Shown: one piece after another, positions 21,459-32,065 of the stretch
How the letters are laid out: each line of letters opens with the position of its first letter
Position numbering within the stretch: position 1 is the first letter of the stretch
Assembly: GCF_003851685.1 (NCBI RefSeq)
Contig: NZ_CP027727.1
Span: 1-64,000, forward strand
Reading direction: 5' to 3'
DNA from: Pseudomonas sp. R5-89-07
GTDB lineage: Bacteria; Pseudomonadota; Gammaproteobacteria; Pseudomonadales; Pseudomonadaceae
DNA length: 64,000 bases
Notes under the pieces: model-generated
Databases searched by the model: none
What the model was told of the DNA's origin: nothing
Seen by the model: only the letters and a program-made list of their open reading frames with translations
Program-made: the position numbers and the translations under genes

Positions 21459-22562
21459 ATGTTTCCGATAAACAGCAATGAAATTTCCCCGGCGGAACTG
21501 GAAGCCCGGCTACGCTTGCACAGGCTGCCGGAACTGGGTCCCCAGCGCTTTCGCGTGTTGATCGAGGCGTTCGGCTCTGCTTCCAAAGCCATCAGTGCCC
21601 CTGCCAGCGCCTGGCGCTCTCTCGGGTTGCCGGCCGTCAGTGCCGATGCCCGGCGCAGCCCGGACATCCGTGATGGCGCCAGTGCGGCACTGGCCTGGCT
21701 GGCCCGTCCGGCCCAGCATTTACTGATGTGGGACCAGCCTGAGTACCCGGCACTGCTCGGCCAGATTGACGATGCACCGCCGCTGTTATTCGTTGCCGGC
21801 GACCCGACCCTGCTGGAAAAACCGCAGTTGGCCATGGTCGGTAGCCGTCGTGCATCGCGCCCTGGCATGGACACCGCCGCCGCCTTTTCCCGCAGCCTGG
21901 CAAGCGCCGGTTTTGTCATCACCAGCGGCCTCGCGCTGGGTATCGACGGCGCGGCCCATCAAGCCGCATTGGATGTCGGCGGCCATACCATCGGCGTGCT
22001 CGGCACCGGCCTGGAAAATTTTTATCCACAGCGCCACAAAAAGCTCGCCGACGCCATGATTGCCCAGGGCAGCGCCGTCGTTTCCGAGTTTCCATTGGAT
22101 GCCCCACCCCAGGCCGGCAACTTTCCACGACGCAATCGCATCATCAGCGGTTTGTCCCTGGGGGTTCTGGTGGTGGAGGCCAGCACAGCCAGCGGTTCGC
22201 TGATTACCGCACGGCTGGCGGGCGAACAAGGACGTGAGGTCTATGCCATTCCAGGTTCCATTCATCATCCTGGGGCCAAAGGGTGTCATCAGTTGATCCG
22301 CGATGGCGCGGTGCTGGTGGAAACCATCGAGCACATCCTTGAAGGATTACGCGGTTGGCAGGCGTTGTCACGGCCGGCGCCGGTGCCGGTCGTCCATCCT
22401 CTGGTGGCCTTGCTGCACGCGGCTCCGCACACCAGTGAAGCCCTGGCGATTGCCAGTGGCCGGCCGCTGTCCCAGGTGTTGGCGACCCTTACCGAGCTGG
22501 AACTCGAGGGCCAAGTGATTTGTGAAAGCGGGCGCTGGCTAGCGCGGTGCGCGCTGTTGTAG
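21459..22562 (+). CDS. dprA: DNA processing protein DprA (Smf)
   Basis: DprA protects incoming single-stranded DNA and loads RecA during natural transformation. The 367-residue protein has an N-terminal SAM-like region, the Rossmann core (MVGSRRASRPGMDTAA, TSGLALGIDGAAHQAAL, GTGLENFYPQRHKKL, EFPLDAPPQAGNFPRRNRII) and a C-terminal winged helix (about 300-367). A consensus DnaA box lies 26 bases upstream of the start (21425-21433) and another inside the gene (22022-22030). tsaC follows after 71 bases. Confidence 0.95.
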   Translation: MFPINSNEISPAELEARLRLHRLPELGPQRFRVLIEAFGSASKAISAPASAWRSLGLPAVSADARRSPDIRDGASAALAWLARPAQHLLMWDQPEYPALLGQIDDAPPLLFVAGDPTLLEKPQLAMVGSRRASRPGMDTAAAFSRSLASAGFVITSGLALGIDGAAHQAALDVGGHTIGVLGTGLENFYPQRHKKLADAMIAQGSAVVSEFPLDAPPQAGNFPRRNRIISGLSLGVLVVEASTASGSLITARLAGEQGREVYAIPGSIHHPGAKGCHQLIRDGAVLVETIEHILEGLRGWQALSRPAPVPVVHPLVALLHAAPHTSEALAIASGRPLSQVLATLTELELEGQVICESGRWLARCALL

Positions 22563-22633
22563 GGCGCTTTTCTAGCTGGGTTTTGTAACGAAGATCGGTA
22601 AACTGCCCACAGCTTTAGTTCGGAGGGTAAACA

Positions 22634-23191
22634 ATGGTCAACAGGTGGCGTGTGCTGGAAGCCGCACGAGAAATTCGCGCAGGTGCGGTGATTGCCTATC
22701 CGACCGAAGCGGTCTGGGGACTGGGCTGCGACCCGTGGAACGAAGAGGCGGTGGACCGTCTGCTGGCGATCAAGAACCGCTCGGTGGATAAGGGCCTGAT
22801 CCTGGTCGCGGATAACATTCGCCAGTTCGACTTCCTGTTCGAAGATTTCCCCGACACCTGGATCGAGCGCATGGCCAGCACCTGGCCGGGGCCGAATACC
22901 TGGCTGGTGCCGCATCAGGACCTGCTGCCGGAATGGGTCACGGGTGTGCATGACACCGTGGCGCTGCGGGTCAGTGACCACCCATTGGTGCGGGATTTGT
23001 GCGCCCAGGTCGGGCCGTTGATTTCCACTTCGGCCAACCCCCAGGGCCGCCCGGCGGCGCGTACGCGGATCCGAGTGGAGCAGTATTTCCGTGGGCAAGT
23101 CGACCTTGTGCTGGGTGGCGCCCTGGGTGGGCGCAAGAACCCGAGCCTGATTCGTGACCTGGTGACGGGGGATGTGGTGCGACCGTCTTGA
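22634..23191 (+). CDS. tsaC: Threonylcarbamoyl-AMP synthase (YrdC/Sua5 family)
   Basis: TsaC makes threonylcarbamoyl-AMP from threonine, bicarbonate and ATP for the t6A37 modification of tRNAs. At 185 residues it is the short YrdC form. Conserved segments are [20 protein letters not shown] at the N terminus, the [13 protein letters not shown] loop and [16 protein letters not shown] near the C terminus. It is preceded by GGAGG. A REP doublet follows. Confidence 0.95.
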   Translation: MVNRWRVLEAAREIRAGAVIAYPTEAVWGLGCDPWNEEAVDRLLAIKNRSVDKGLILVADNIRQFDFLFEDFPDTWIERMASTWPGPNTWLVPHQDLLPEWVTGVHDTVALRVSDHPLVRDLCAQVGPLISTSANPQGRPAARTRIRVEQYFRGQVDLVLGGALGGRKNPSLIRDLVTGDVVRPS

Positions 23192-23205
23192 GATCCAGTC
23201 GCGCC

Positions 23206-23289
23206 CATCGGGGGCAAGCCCCCTCCCACATTTGATCGGTGTTTGTCATGAGAACTCGGTCAAGAGTGGGAGGGGGCTTGCCCCCGATG
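23206..23289. repeat. REP doublet, family A
   Basis: Inverted arms at 23206-23230 and 23266-23289 have the GTGGGAGGGGGC core, with a 35-base spacer. They lie between the converging tsaC and qor genes. Confidence 0.92.
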
Positions 23290-23295
23290 ACTTGC

Positions 23296-25363
<2,068 letters not shown>

Positions 25364-25364
<1 letters not shown>

Positions 25365-26182
25365 TGGATCGCTACGTCGTATTCGGCAACCCCATCGGTC
25401 ACAGCAAGTCGCCGTTGATTCACCGCATGTTCGCCGAGCAGACCGGTGAGCAACTGGACTACAGCACACTGCTCGCGCCGCTGGAGGATTTCGCCGGCTG
25501 CGCCCGTAAGTTCTTTCAACACGGTCGTGGTGCGAATGTCACCGTGCCGTTCAAGGAAGACGCTTTCCGGCTAGCCAACACCCTCACCGAGCGTGCCCAG
25601 CGCGCCGGTGCGGTGAATACCCTGAGCAAGCTGGCCGACGGCACATTGCTGGGCGACAACACCGACGGCGCCGGCCTGGTGCGCGATCTCACGGTGAACG
25701 CCGGGCTGAACCTGCACGGCAAGCGCATCCTGCTGCTGGGCGCCGGGGGCGCGGTGCGTGGGGTGCTGGAACCGCTGCTCGCCGAGAAGCCGGCCTCGCT
25801 GATTATCGCCAACCGCACCGTCGAAAAGGCTGAAGCACTGGCTGAACTGTTCGACGATCTGGGCCCGGTGTCGGCCAGTGGTTTCGATTGGCTGCGTGAG
25901 CCGGTGGACGTCATCATCAATGCCACCTCCGCCAGCCTTACAGGCGATGTACCGCCGATTGCCGTCAGCCTGATCGAGCCGGGCAAGACGTTCTGCTACG
26001 ACATGATGTACGCCAAGGAACCCACCGCGTTCTGCCGCTGGGCTGAGGAACAGGGTGCTGCGGTAGCGATGGATGGCCTGGGCATGCTGGTGGAACAAGC
26101 GGCGCAAGCCTTCTTCCTGTGGCGCGGCGTGCGCCCGGATTCGGCGCCAGTGCTGGCCGAGCTACGCCGTCAGTTGGTCTGA
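25364..26182 (+). CDS. aroE: Shikimate dehydrogenase
   Basis: AroE reduces 3-dehydroshikimate to shikimate with NADPH in aromatic amino-acid synthesis. It has 272 residues; the substrate site is at the N terminus ([18 protein letters not shown] and [11 protein letters not shown]) and the NADPH motif is [17 protein letters not shown]. The ATG overlaps the hemF TGA as TGATG, giving a hemF-aroE coupled pair. A TTG one codon upstream is less likely. Confidence 0.96.
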
Positions 26183-26193
26183 CGCAAATCAAA

Positions 26194-26213
26194 TGTGGGA
26201 GGGGGCTTGCCCC
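26194..26213. repeat. Single REP unit, family A, truncated
   Basis: One GTGGGAGGGGGCTTGCCCC unit after aroE has no inverted partner. It directly abuts a doublet of a different REP family. Confidence 0.8.
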
Positions 26214-26228
26214 AATGCCAGTGCTTTT

Positions 26229-26327
26229 TGTAGGAGCGAGCTTGCTCGCGAAGAACTCAGGGCCACCGCGTTTATCCAGAATGAACGCGTTGCCTGGGCG
26301 TTTTTCGCGAGCAAGCTCGCTCCTACA
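26229..26327. repeat. REP doublet, family B (GTAGGAGCGAGC core)
   Basis: Perfect 24-base inverted arms (26229-26252 and 26304-26327) carry the core GTAGGAGCGAGCTTGCTCGC, which is distinct from the GTGGGAGGGGGC family. The doublet is between aroE and the converging SulP gene. Confidence 0.92.
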
Positions 26328-26378
26328 GTGACCCCGCTCGCTTAACTGACTGGCGTTGGAGCCAATTTTTTGATCGCA

Positions 26379-27947
26379 TTAGTCTTGGAAATGGATGGGG
26401 CAGTTGTCGGCGCCTTCCAGTTTCTTCAGTTCTTCAACGACTTGTGGCCTGGCCCCGCGCAACGTCAGGCTACGCCCCAGCGCCGCCAACCGCCGGGCTT
26501 CCTGGTGCAGCATCTCCACCCCGGAGTAGTCGATGAAGTTGATCTGCTGCGACTCGATCACCACCCGCTCGCCCTGCAAGCGTTGCAGGCGCACTTGCAG
26601 GTAGTGGCTGGCGCCAAAAAAGATCGAACCGCCTACTCGCAATACCTCCTCGTCACCGTCGCGCCAGTGCTGAACCCGTGGTTGCGAAGTGCGCTTGAGG
26701 TAGAAAAACAGCGACGCGAGCACCCCCGCATAAATCGCTGTCTGCAGTTCCAGCAACAACGTGGCGACGCACGTCAGGCCCATCACCACGAACTCGGCGC
26801 GGCTCACGCGAAATAAGGCACGAATGCCTCGGCGGTCCACCAGCCCCCAGCAGATCAGCAGGATACTCGCTGCCATGCTGGGGATCGGAATGCGTGAAAT
26901 CAACCCTGCGCCAAACAGCGCGAACAGCGCCACCCAGAGCGCGGAAAACACGCCGGCCAGTGGTGAGCGGGCGCCCGCCTCATAACTGAGGCCGGAGCGG
27001 GTGAAGGAACCTGCCGACAAATACCCGGAAAAAAACCCGCCGATGATGTTGGATAAACCTTGGGCGCGAACTTCCTGATTCGCATCGAGCACTTGTTGTG
27101 AACGCGCCGACAGTGAGCGCGCAATCGATAGGCTGGTGACCAGGCCCAGCATGCCCACTGCCACGGCACTGGGTAGCAGGCGCAGGAGCGTATCCAAGTC
27201 CATTGGCAAGGGGCGCAAGGGTGGCAGCTTGCCGACAAACGAGCTGACCAGCGCCACATGCCCGAATAGCGACGGCCACAGCCACGCGGCAAAGCTGCCC
27301 AGGGCCAGGGCGATCAACAGGGTGGGCCAGCGTGGCATCAGGTATTTGAGCAGCGCGCCCACCAGCAAGGTGCCCAAGCCCAATGCGAGCGAGGCGCGGT
27401 CCCACTCACCGGCATGCTCGATCAGCGCCAGCAGGCTGTCGATGGCCGTGGCCTGGCTCACAAGTTCCAGGCCCAGCAGGTTGGGCAGTTGACCGAGGGC
27501 GATCACCACGGCGGCACCGAGGGTAAAGCCGAGTACTACCGAATGGGAGACAAAATTCACCAGCGCGCCGAAGCGCAGCAGGCCCAGCAACCACTGGAAC
27601 ACCCCGGCGAGAAAGGTCAGCAGCAGGATCAAGGTGATGTAGTCCTGGGACCCCGGCACCGCCAGCGGGCTGACACTGGCGTAGAGCACGATGGAGATCG
27701 CCGCGGTAGGGCCGCAGATCAGGTGCCATGACGAGCCCCACAAACAAGCGATCATCACCGGAACGATGGCGGCGTAGAGACCGTACTCCGGTGGGAGCCC
27801 GGCGATCAATGCGTAGGCAATCGACTGCGGCAGCGCAAGCACTGCGCCGCTCAGACCCACGATGGCATCGCGGCCGACGCTGGCGCGGGTTTGGCGTGGC
27901 AGCCAGCTGAGGAAGGGGAACAGTGTGTGGCGGTTGGGCCGGGACAT
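26379..27947 (-). CDS. SulP family anion transporter with STAS domain
   Basis: This inner-membrane permease of the SLC26/SulP family has 522 residues. About a dozen hydrophobic segments span residues 25-400, including the conserved GPTAAISIVLYASVSPLAVP and GLSNIIGGFFSGYLSAGSFT. A C-terminal cytoplasmic STAS domain (about 425-520) has INFIDYSGVEMLHQEARRL. The start is placed at the ATG opening MSRPNRHTLFPFLSWLP; upstream codons read through a REP element. The substrate (sulfate, another inorganic anion or a dicarboxylate) cannot be told from sequence. Its position next to the choline-sulfate genes makes sulfate tempting but unproven. Confidence 0.88.
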   Translation of the reverse strand: MSRPNRHTLFPFLSWLPRQTRASVGRDAIVGLSGAVLALPQSIAYALIAGLPPEYGLYAAIVPVMIACLWGSSWHLICGPTAAISIVLYASVSPLAVPGSQDYITLILLLTFLAGVFQWLLGLLRFGALVNFVSHSVVLGFTLGAAVVIALGQLPNLLGLELVSQATAIDSLLALIEHAGEWDRASLALGLGTLLVGALLKYLMPRWPTLLIALALGSFAAWLWPSLFGHVALVSSFVGKLPPLRPLPMDLDTLLRLLPSAVAVGMLGLVTSLSIARSLSARSQQVLDANQEVRAQGLSNIIGGFFSGYLSAGSFTRSGLSYEAGARSPLAGVFSALWVALFALFGAGLISRIPIPSMAASILLICWGLVDRRGIRALFRVSRAEFVVMGLTCVATLLLELQTAIYAGVLASLFFYLKRTSQPRVQHWRDGDEEVLRVGGSIFFGASHYLQVRLQRLQGERVVIESQQINFIDYSGVEMLHQEARRLAALGRSLTLRGARPQVVEELKKLEGADNCPIHFQD

Positions 27948-28000
27948 CGCAGGCTCGGGTTCAAAAATTGGGCTCAGGGTATCAGTACACACTGGTCCTT

Positions 28001-28026
28001 GTGGGAGGGGGCGAGCCCCCTCCCAC
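28001..28026. repeat. Single REP palindrome, family A
   Basis: A 12-base perfect inverted repeat (GTGGGAGGGGGC / GCCCCCTCCCAC) with a two-base loop lies between choX and the SulP gene. It may also act as a terminator-like hairpin for choX. Confidence 0.88.
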
Positions 28027-28045
28027 ATTTGGATCGTGGTGTGTC

Positions 28046-28960
28046 TTAGAGTTTGGCTTTCACAGCGGCCAACGCATCCTGGCCGTCCAGGGTTTTCACG
28101 CCGTCCAGCCACTTGTCCAACACCGCCGGATTGGCCTTGATCCAGGCCTTCGCCGCATCGGCATTGCTGACCTTCTTGTTCGCCACTTCAGCCATGATGC
28201 TGTTCTCCATGTCTTGAGTGAAACTCAGGTTGGTCAGCAGTTTCCCCACATTCGGGCAGGCTTGCGCATAGCCCTTGCGGGTCAAGGTATAGACGCTGCC
28301 AGTGTCGCCAAAATACTTCTCGCCGCCTTTGAGGTAGTGCATCTTCAACTGCACGTTCATTGGGTGTGGCGTCCAGCCGAGGAAGGTGACGAAGCGCTGT
28401 TTCTTCACCGCCCGCGAGACTTCGGCGAGCATCGCCTGTTCACTCGACTCGATCAGCTTCCATTGGCCAAGCTCGAAGTCATTCTTCTTGATGATCTCCT
28501 GCAGCGAGATATTCGCCGGGGCGCCGGAGCCGATGCCGTAGATCTTCTTGTCGAACTTGTCGGCGAATTTATTCAGGTCGGCAAAATCACGCACGCCGGC
28601 GTCCCACACATAGTCCGGCACGGCGAGGGTGAACTCGGTGCCGTCGAGGTTCTTGGCCAGTTGCACCACATCGCCGTTGGCCACGAATTTGTCATAAAAG
28701 CCTTGCTGCGCCGGCATCCAGTTGCCCATGAACACGTCAACCTGGCCGTCCTTGAGCCCGCCAAAGGTAATCGGCACCGCCAGCGTGTCGACCTTGGCCT
28801 TGTAGCCCATGCCGGTCAGCAGAAAACCGGTGATGGCGTTGGTCGCCGCAATGTCGCTCCAGCCGGGATCGGCCATTTTCACCGTTTCACAACTGGCACC
28901 GGCGTAAGCGTTGGCGCTGCTCAACGCCAGAATGCCCAGCACTACCGTTAACTTTTGCAT
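28046..28960 (-). CDS. choX: Choline ABC transporter substrate-binding protein
   Basis: This periplasmic binding protein of the glycine-betaine/choline family has 304 residues. It carries a signal peptide (MQKLTVVLGILALSSANAYA) and family segments VKMADPGWSDIAATNAITGF, DVFMGNWMPAQQGF and FLGWTPHPMNVQLKMHYLKG, with the aromatic residues that form the quaternary-amine cage. It is 16 bases downstream of betC, consistent with capture of choline for the choline-sulfate pathway. No permease or ATPase genes (choW, choV) are nearby, so it presumably feeds a transporter encoded elsewhere. Confidence 0.9.
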   Translation of the reverse strand: MQKLTVVLGILALSSANAYAGASCETVKMADPGWSDIAATNAITGFLLTGMGYKAKVDTLAVPITFGGLKDGQVDVFMGNWMPAQQGFYDKFVANGDVVQLAKNLDGTEFTLAVPDYVWDAGVRDFADLNKFADKFDKKIYGIGSGAPANISLQEIIKKNDFELGQWKLIESSEQAMLAEVSRAVKKQRFVTFLGWTPHPMNVQLKMHYLKGGEKYFGDTGSVYTLTRKGYAQACPNVGKLLTNLSFTQDMENSIMAEVANKKVSNADAAKAWIKANPAVLDKWLDGVKTLDGQDALAAVKAKL

Positions 28961-28976
28961 GGCCTTCCCTCTGTAT

Positions 28977-30491
28977 TTATTGGTTTTGGCAGGGTTGTGG
29001 GTAACGTGCCTTGCGCTCCAGGTCGTCGAGGTCGATATGGTTGCGCATGTACTGCTGGCTGGCGTCTACCGGCGGCTGGTGATCCCAGCTCTTGAGCTTG
29101 CCCTGGGTCAGTGCTTCGAACACCAGGCGACGGCGGCGTTGGCTGGCGAGTACCTGTTGGTGGATCGCCGGGATGTCCCATTTGGCCCGCGCCTCGTTCA
29201 AAAATGCCTCGAACAGTGCCCGGTGCTCCGGTGACTGGCTGAGGTTCTCCCGCTCGTGCGGGTCGCTGTGCACATCGAACAGCAGACACGGGTCGTCTTC
29301 GCTGTAGATGAATTTGTAGGCGCCGCGGCGAATCATCATCAGCGGGCTGATGGTGCCTTCGGCCATGTATTCGCCAAAGACTTCGTCGTGCCCGCCCTCG
29401 CCTTGCAAGTGCGGCAGCAGCGAGCGGCCGTCCAGTGGCAGGCGCGGGTCCAGCTCGCCGCCGGCCAATTCCACCAGGGTGGGCAGCAGGTCGGCGGTCG
29501 AGACGGCCTGGGTCACACGGCGCGCCGCGAATTGCCCCGGCGCACTGATCAGCAGCGGCACGCGGGCGGCCATTTCGAACCAGTGCATTTTGTACCAGAG
29601 GCCGCGTTCGCCCAGCATGTCGCCGTGGTCACCCGAGAAGATGATCAGGGTGTTTTCGGCCAGGCCGGTGTCTTCCAGGGTTTGCAGCAGCTTGCCGACG
29701 TTGCTGTCGATGTAGCTGCAGGCGCCGAAGTAGGCACGGCGAGCATCACGGATCTTATCCACAGGCAACGGTTTGCCCCACAGGTCGTAGACCTTGAGCA
29801 AACGCTGGGAGTGCGGGTCGAGATCACCCTGTGCTGGCGTTTCAGGCAAGGGGATGTCGTGGTCGTCGTACAGGTCCCAGAACGGCTTGGGAATGGTGTA
29901 CGGATCATGGGGATGAGTCATCGACACGGTCAGGCAGAACGGTTGCTCGCCGTCCTCGCGAATATGGTCGAACAGGTATTGCTGGGCCTTGAACACCACC
30001 TCTTCGTCAAAATCCAGCTGATTGGTACGCACGCACGGCCCGGCTTGCAGCACCGAGGACATGTTGTGATACCAGGTGGGGCGCACGTCCGGTTCATCCC
30101 AGTTCACCGCCCAACCGTAGTCGGCCGGGTAGATGTCGCTGGTCAGGCGCTCTTCATAGCCATGCAACTGGTCGGGACCGCAGAAATGCATCTTGCCCGA
30201 CAGCGCGGTGCGGTAGCCGAGGCGGCGCAGGTAGTGGGCGTAGGTGGGCACATCGGCCGGGAAGTCCGCCGCGTTGTCATAGGCGCCAATCTTGCTCGGC
30301 AACTGGCCGCTGACCAAGGTAAAGCGCGACGGTGCGCACAGTGGGCTGTTGCAATAGGCAGCATTGAACACCACGGCGTTTTCGGCGAGGCGGCTCAGGT
30401 TCGGCAACTTGATCGGGGAAGGTCCGTAGAACGGCAGCATCGGCGCGGCCATTTGATCGGCCATGATGAAAAGAATGTTCTTGCGCTTCAT
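28977..30491 (-). CDS. betC: Choline-sulfatase
   Basis: BetC hydrolyses choline-O-sulfate to choline and sulfate, supplying an osmoprotectant precursor plus carbon, nitrogen and sulfur. The 504-residue protein has the sulfatase signature CAPSR at residues 52-56, where Cys52 becomes formylglycine, an N-terminal metal site in ILFIMADQMA and a second one in FSGDHGDMLGERGLWYK. The ATG at 30491 gives MKRKNILFIMADQ; an ATG six codons upstream is less likely. It is divergent from its LysR-type regulator. Confidence 0.95.
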   Translation of the reverse strand: MKRKNILFIMADQMAAPMLPFYGPSPIKLPNLSRLAENAVVFNAAYCNSPLCAPSRFTLVSGQLPSKIGAYDNAADFPADVPTYAHYLRRLGYRTALSGKMHFCGPDQLHGYEERLTSDIYPADYGWAVNWDEPDVRPTWYHNMSSVLQAGPCVRTNQLDFDEEVVFKAQQYLFDHIREDGEQPFCLTVSMTHPHDPYTIPKPFWDLYDDHDIPLPETPAQGDLDPHSQRLLKVYDLWGKPLPVDKIRDARRAYFGACSYIDSNVGKLLQTLEDTGLAENTLIIFSGDHGDMLGERGLWYKMHWFEMAARVPLLISAPGQFAARRVTQAVSTADLLPTLVELAGGELDPRLPLDGRSLLPHLQGEGGHDEVFGEYMAEGTISPLMMIRRGAYKFIYSEDDPCLLFDVHSDPHERENLSQSPEHRALFEAFLNEARAKWDIPAIHQQVLASQRRRRLVFEALTQGKLKSWDHQPPVDASQQYMRNHIDLDDLERKARYPQPCQNQ

Positions 30492-30581
30492 GGTTTCTCG
30501 GCATTCCATAGGCGGTGTTTATGCGAATCAGCATGCGGCCCTCTGAAAACGCGGTAAAGCCCATGAATTACAATGCCTAGG

Positions 30582-30596
30582 ATAAGCACAGCTTAT
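30582..30596. promoter_or_regulatory. LysR-type dyad (T-N11-A) at the betC regulator start
   Basis: ATAAGCACAGCTTAT is a perfect 6-bp-arm dyad with the T-N11-A geometry of LysR-regulator sites. It lies in the 103-base divergent gap and overlaps the first two bases of the regulator's ATG, so bound protein could block its own gene while controlling betC. Confidence 0.6.
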
Positions 30597-31545
30597 GTAT
30601 GAAGCGCTCGGTGACCTGTCCCTCGATCTGCTGCGAGCGTTTGAAGCGGCTGCGCGCCAGCGCAGTTTCACGGGCGCCGCGATGGAGCTGGGCACCACCC
30701 AACCGGCCATCAGCCAGCAGATCAAACGTCTGGAAGAGCAGTTGGCGATCCGCTTGTTCGACCGTATCTACCGTGGCATCGAATTGACCGATGCGGGCGC
30801 CCTGCTGTTCGAACAGGTTCAAGCCGGCCTGCAAACCATCAACCTGGGCCTGAGCACAGTCACCCAACAGGACCAGCACGAAGTGCTGCAAGTGGCCACC
30901 GACTTTGCCTTCGCCGCCTACTGGCTGATGCCGCGCCTGCATCGCTTCCATGAGGCCAACCCGCAGGTCGACGTCAGCCTGGTGACCAGCGAGCGCAACC
31001 ACGCCAGCCTGCGCAGCGACATCGACGTGGCGGTGCTGTTTGGCGATGGGCGCTTCAAGCAGGGCGACAGCCTGTGGCTGTTCAACGAAGAAGTCTTCCC
31101 GGTGTGCAGCCCGCAGTGGCTCAAGCACCAAACCACGCCGCTGACGGTGCAGAGCCTGCCGGACTATCCCTTGCTGCACTTGCGCCAGGAAAACAACAGC
31201 CAGTGGTTCGACTGGGCCGGTGTATTCCGCGAGCTGGGTATCAGCGCCGCGCCCACGCCTGGGCAATTGCGTTTCGACAATTACACCCTGCTGATCCAGG
31301 CGGCGATTGCCGGCCAGGGCGTCGCCATCGGCTGGCGCCACCTGGTGGACAATCTGCTGGAGCAAGACTGGTTGTGCAGGCCGATCAGCGACACGGTGGT
31401 CTCGCGTTTCGGCTATTACGTGGTGCAACCCCAGCGCAAGCGTCGCGGGCAGTTGGTCGAGCGCTTCGTCGAGTGGCTGGTGGCGGAGCAGGCCAGCAGC
31501 GCGCAGTCACTGACCGGGCTGGCCCTGCCGTCGATTGCGGTCTAG
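30595..31545 (+). CDS. LysR-type regulator of choline-sulfate use
   Basis: This is a LysR family transcription factor of 316 residues. The N-terminal winged helix-turn-helix (about 7-66) contains SFTGAAMELGTTQPAISQQIKRLEEQL written as the usual helix pair, followed by a periplasmic-binding-protein-like effector domain. Its divergent position next to betC-choX is the conserved arrangement for the choline-sulfate regulator. Choline or choline sulfate as effector is inferred. The start codon is embedded in a LysR-type dyad, and only a weak AGGA 12 bases upstream could serve as ribosome-binding site. Confidence 0.9.
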   Translation: MYEALGDLSLDLLRAFEAAARQRSFTGAAMELGTTQPAISQQIKRLEEQLAIRLFDRIYRGIELTDAGALLFEQVQAGLQTINLGLSTVTQQDQHEVLQVATDFAFAAYWLMPRLHRFHEANPQVDVSLVTSERNHASLRSDIDVAVLFGDGRFKQGDSLWLFNEEVFPVCSPQWLKHQTTPLTVQSLPDYPLLHLRQENNSQWFDWAGVFRELGISAAPTPGQLRFDNYTLLIQAAIAGQGVAIGWRHLVDNLLEQDWLCRPISDTVVSRFGYYVVQPQRKRRGQLVERFVEWLVAEQASSAQSLTGLALPSIAV

Positions 31546-31574
31546 GATCGGCGCACAGGGATCGGGAGTTCGTC

Positions 31575-31901
31575 ATGCAACGTATCAAGGGCTATCACGC
31601 CCATATCTACTTCGACGCCAGTACGATCGACCAGGCGCGCACCTTGTGTGAAGACGCGGCGGCCCTCTTCCCGCTGCGCATGGGCCGCGTGCATGAACGC
31701 CCGGTGGGCCCGCACCCGGACTGGAGCTGCCAGTTGGCGTTCGAGCCGGAATACATCGGCGTGGTGCTGCCGTGGCTGGCGCTGCATCGCAACGGCCTGG
31801 TGGTCTTCCTGCATCCCGAGACCGGCGATGACCTGAAGGATCACACCGACTACGCGATCTGGATGGGCGCGATGCGCGAGCTGGATTTGTCTATTTTTTA
31901 A
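31575..31901 (+). CDS. DOPA 4,5-dioxygenase family protein
   Basis: This 108-residue protein matches the small DOPA-dioxygenase family: IKGYHAHIYFDA near the N terminus, RPVGPHPDWSCQLAF in the middle and HPETGDDLKDHTDYAIWMG near the C terminus supply conserved histidines. Family members cleave catechol rings between C4 and C5. The physiological substrate in pseudomonads is unclear. It follows the LysR regulator after 29 bases and may be co-transcribed with it; a link to choline sulfate is not obvious. Confidence 0.85.
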   Translation: MQRIKGYHAHIYFDASTIDQARTLCEDAAALFPLRMGRVHERPVGPHPDWSCQLAFEPEYIGVVLPWLALHRNGLVVFLHPETGDDLKDHTDYAIWMGAMRELDLSIF

Positions 31902-31961
31902 CCTCTGTATGCCGACGCCATCGTCATCTTCTTAACAAGATGTAGGGTTTTGCATTGCCGT

Positions 31962-31998
31962 ATCTCAATATATGGGACTGTTATTTATATATTGAGAT
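31962..31998. promoter_or_regulatory. 12-bp-arm inverted repeat upstream of the dgo operon
   Basis: ATCTCAATATAT (31962-31973) and ATATATTGAGAT (31987-31998) form a perfect inverted repeat with a 13-base spacer in an AT-rich gap, 68 bases before dgoK. The dyad length and spacing suggest a regulator operator; no T-tract follows, so a terminator is unlikely. No regulator gene is adjacent. Confidence 0.6.
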
Positions 31999-32065
31999 TT
32001 AAACAGGCATAGGTTTATATTCGCCCATCTGCTTTTTTCAGCACCCACTCATTTCAGGTGAAGCG

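Noticed and set aside
28001..28026. REP hairpins considered as ordinary Rho-independent terminators
   Set aside because: They lack a T-tract and share a family core with copies elsewhere in the window, so they were listed as repeats; a secondary role in termination is still possible.
29755..29763. DnaA box TTATCCACA inside betC
   Set aside because: It is a single copy inside a coding sequence far from the other boxes and is most likely chance, so it is not listed as a feature.
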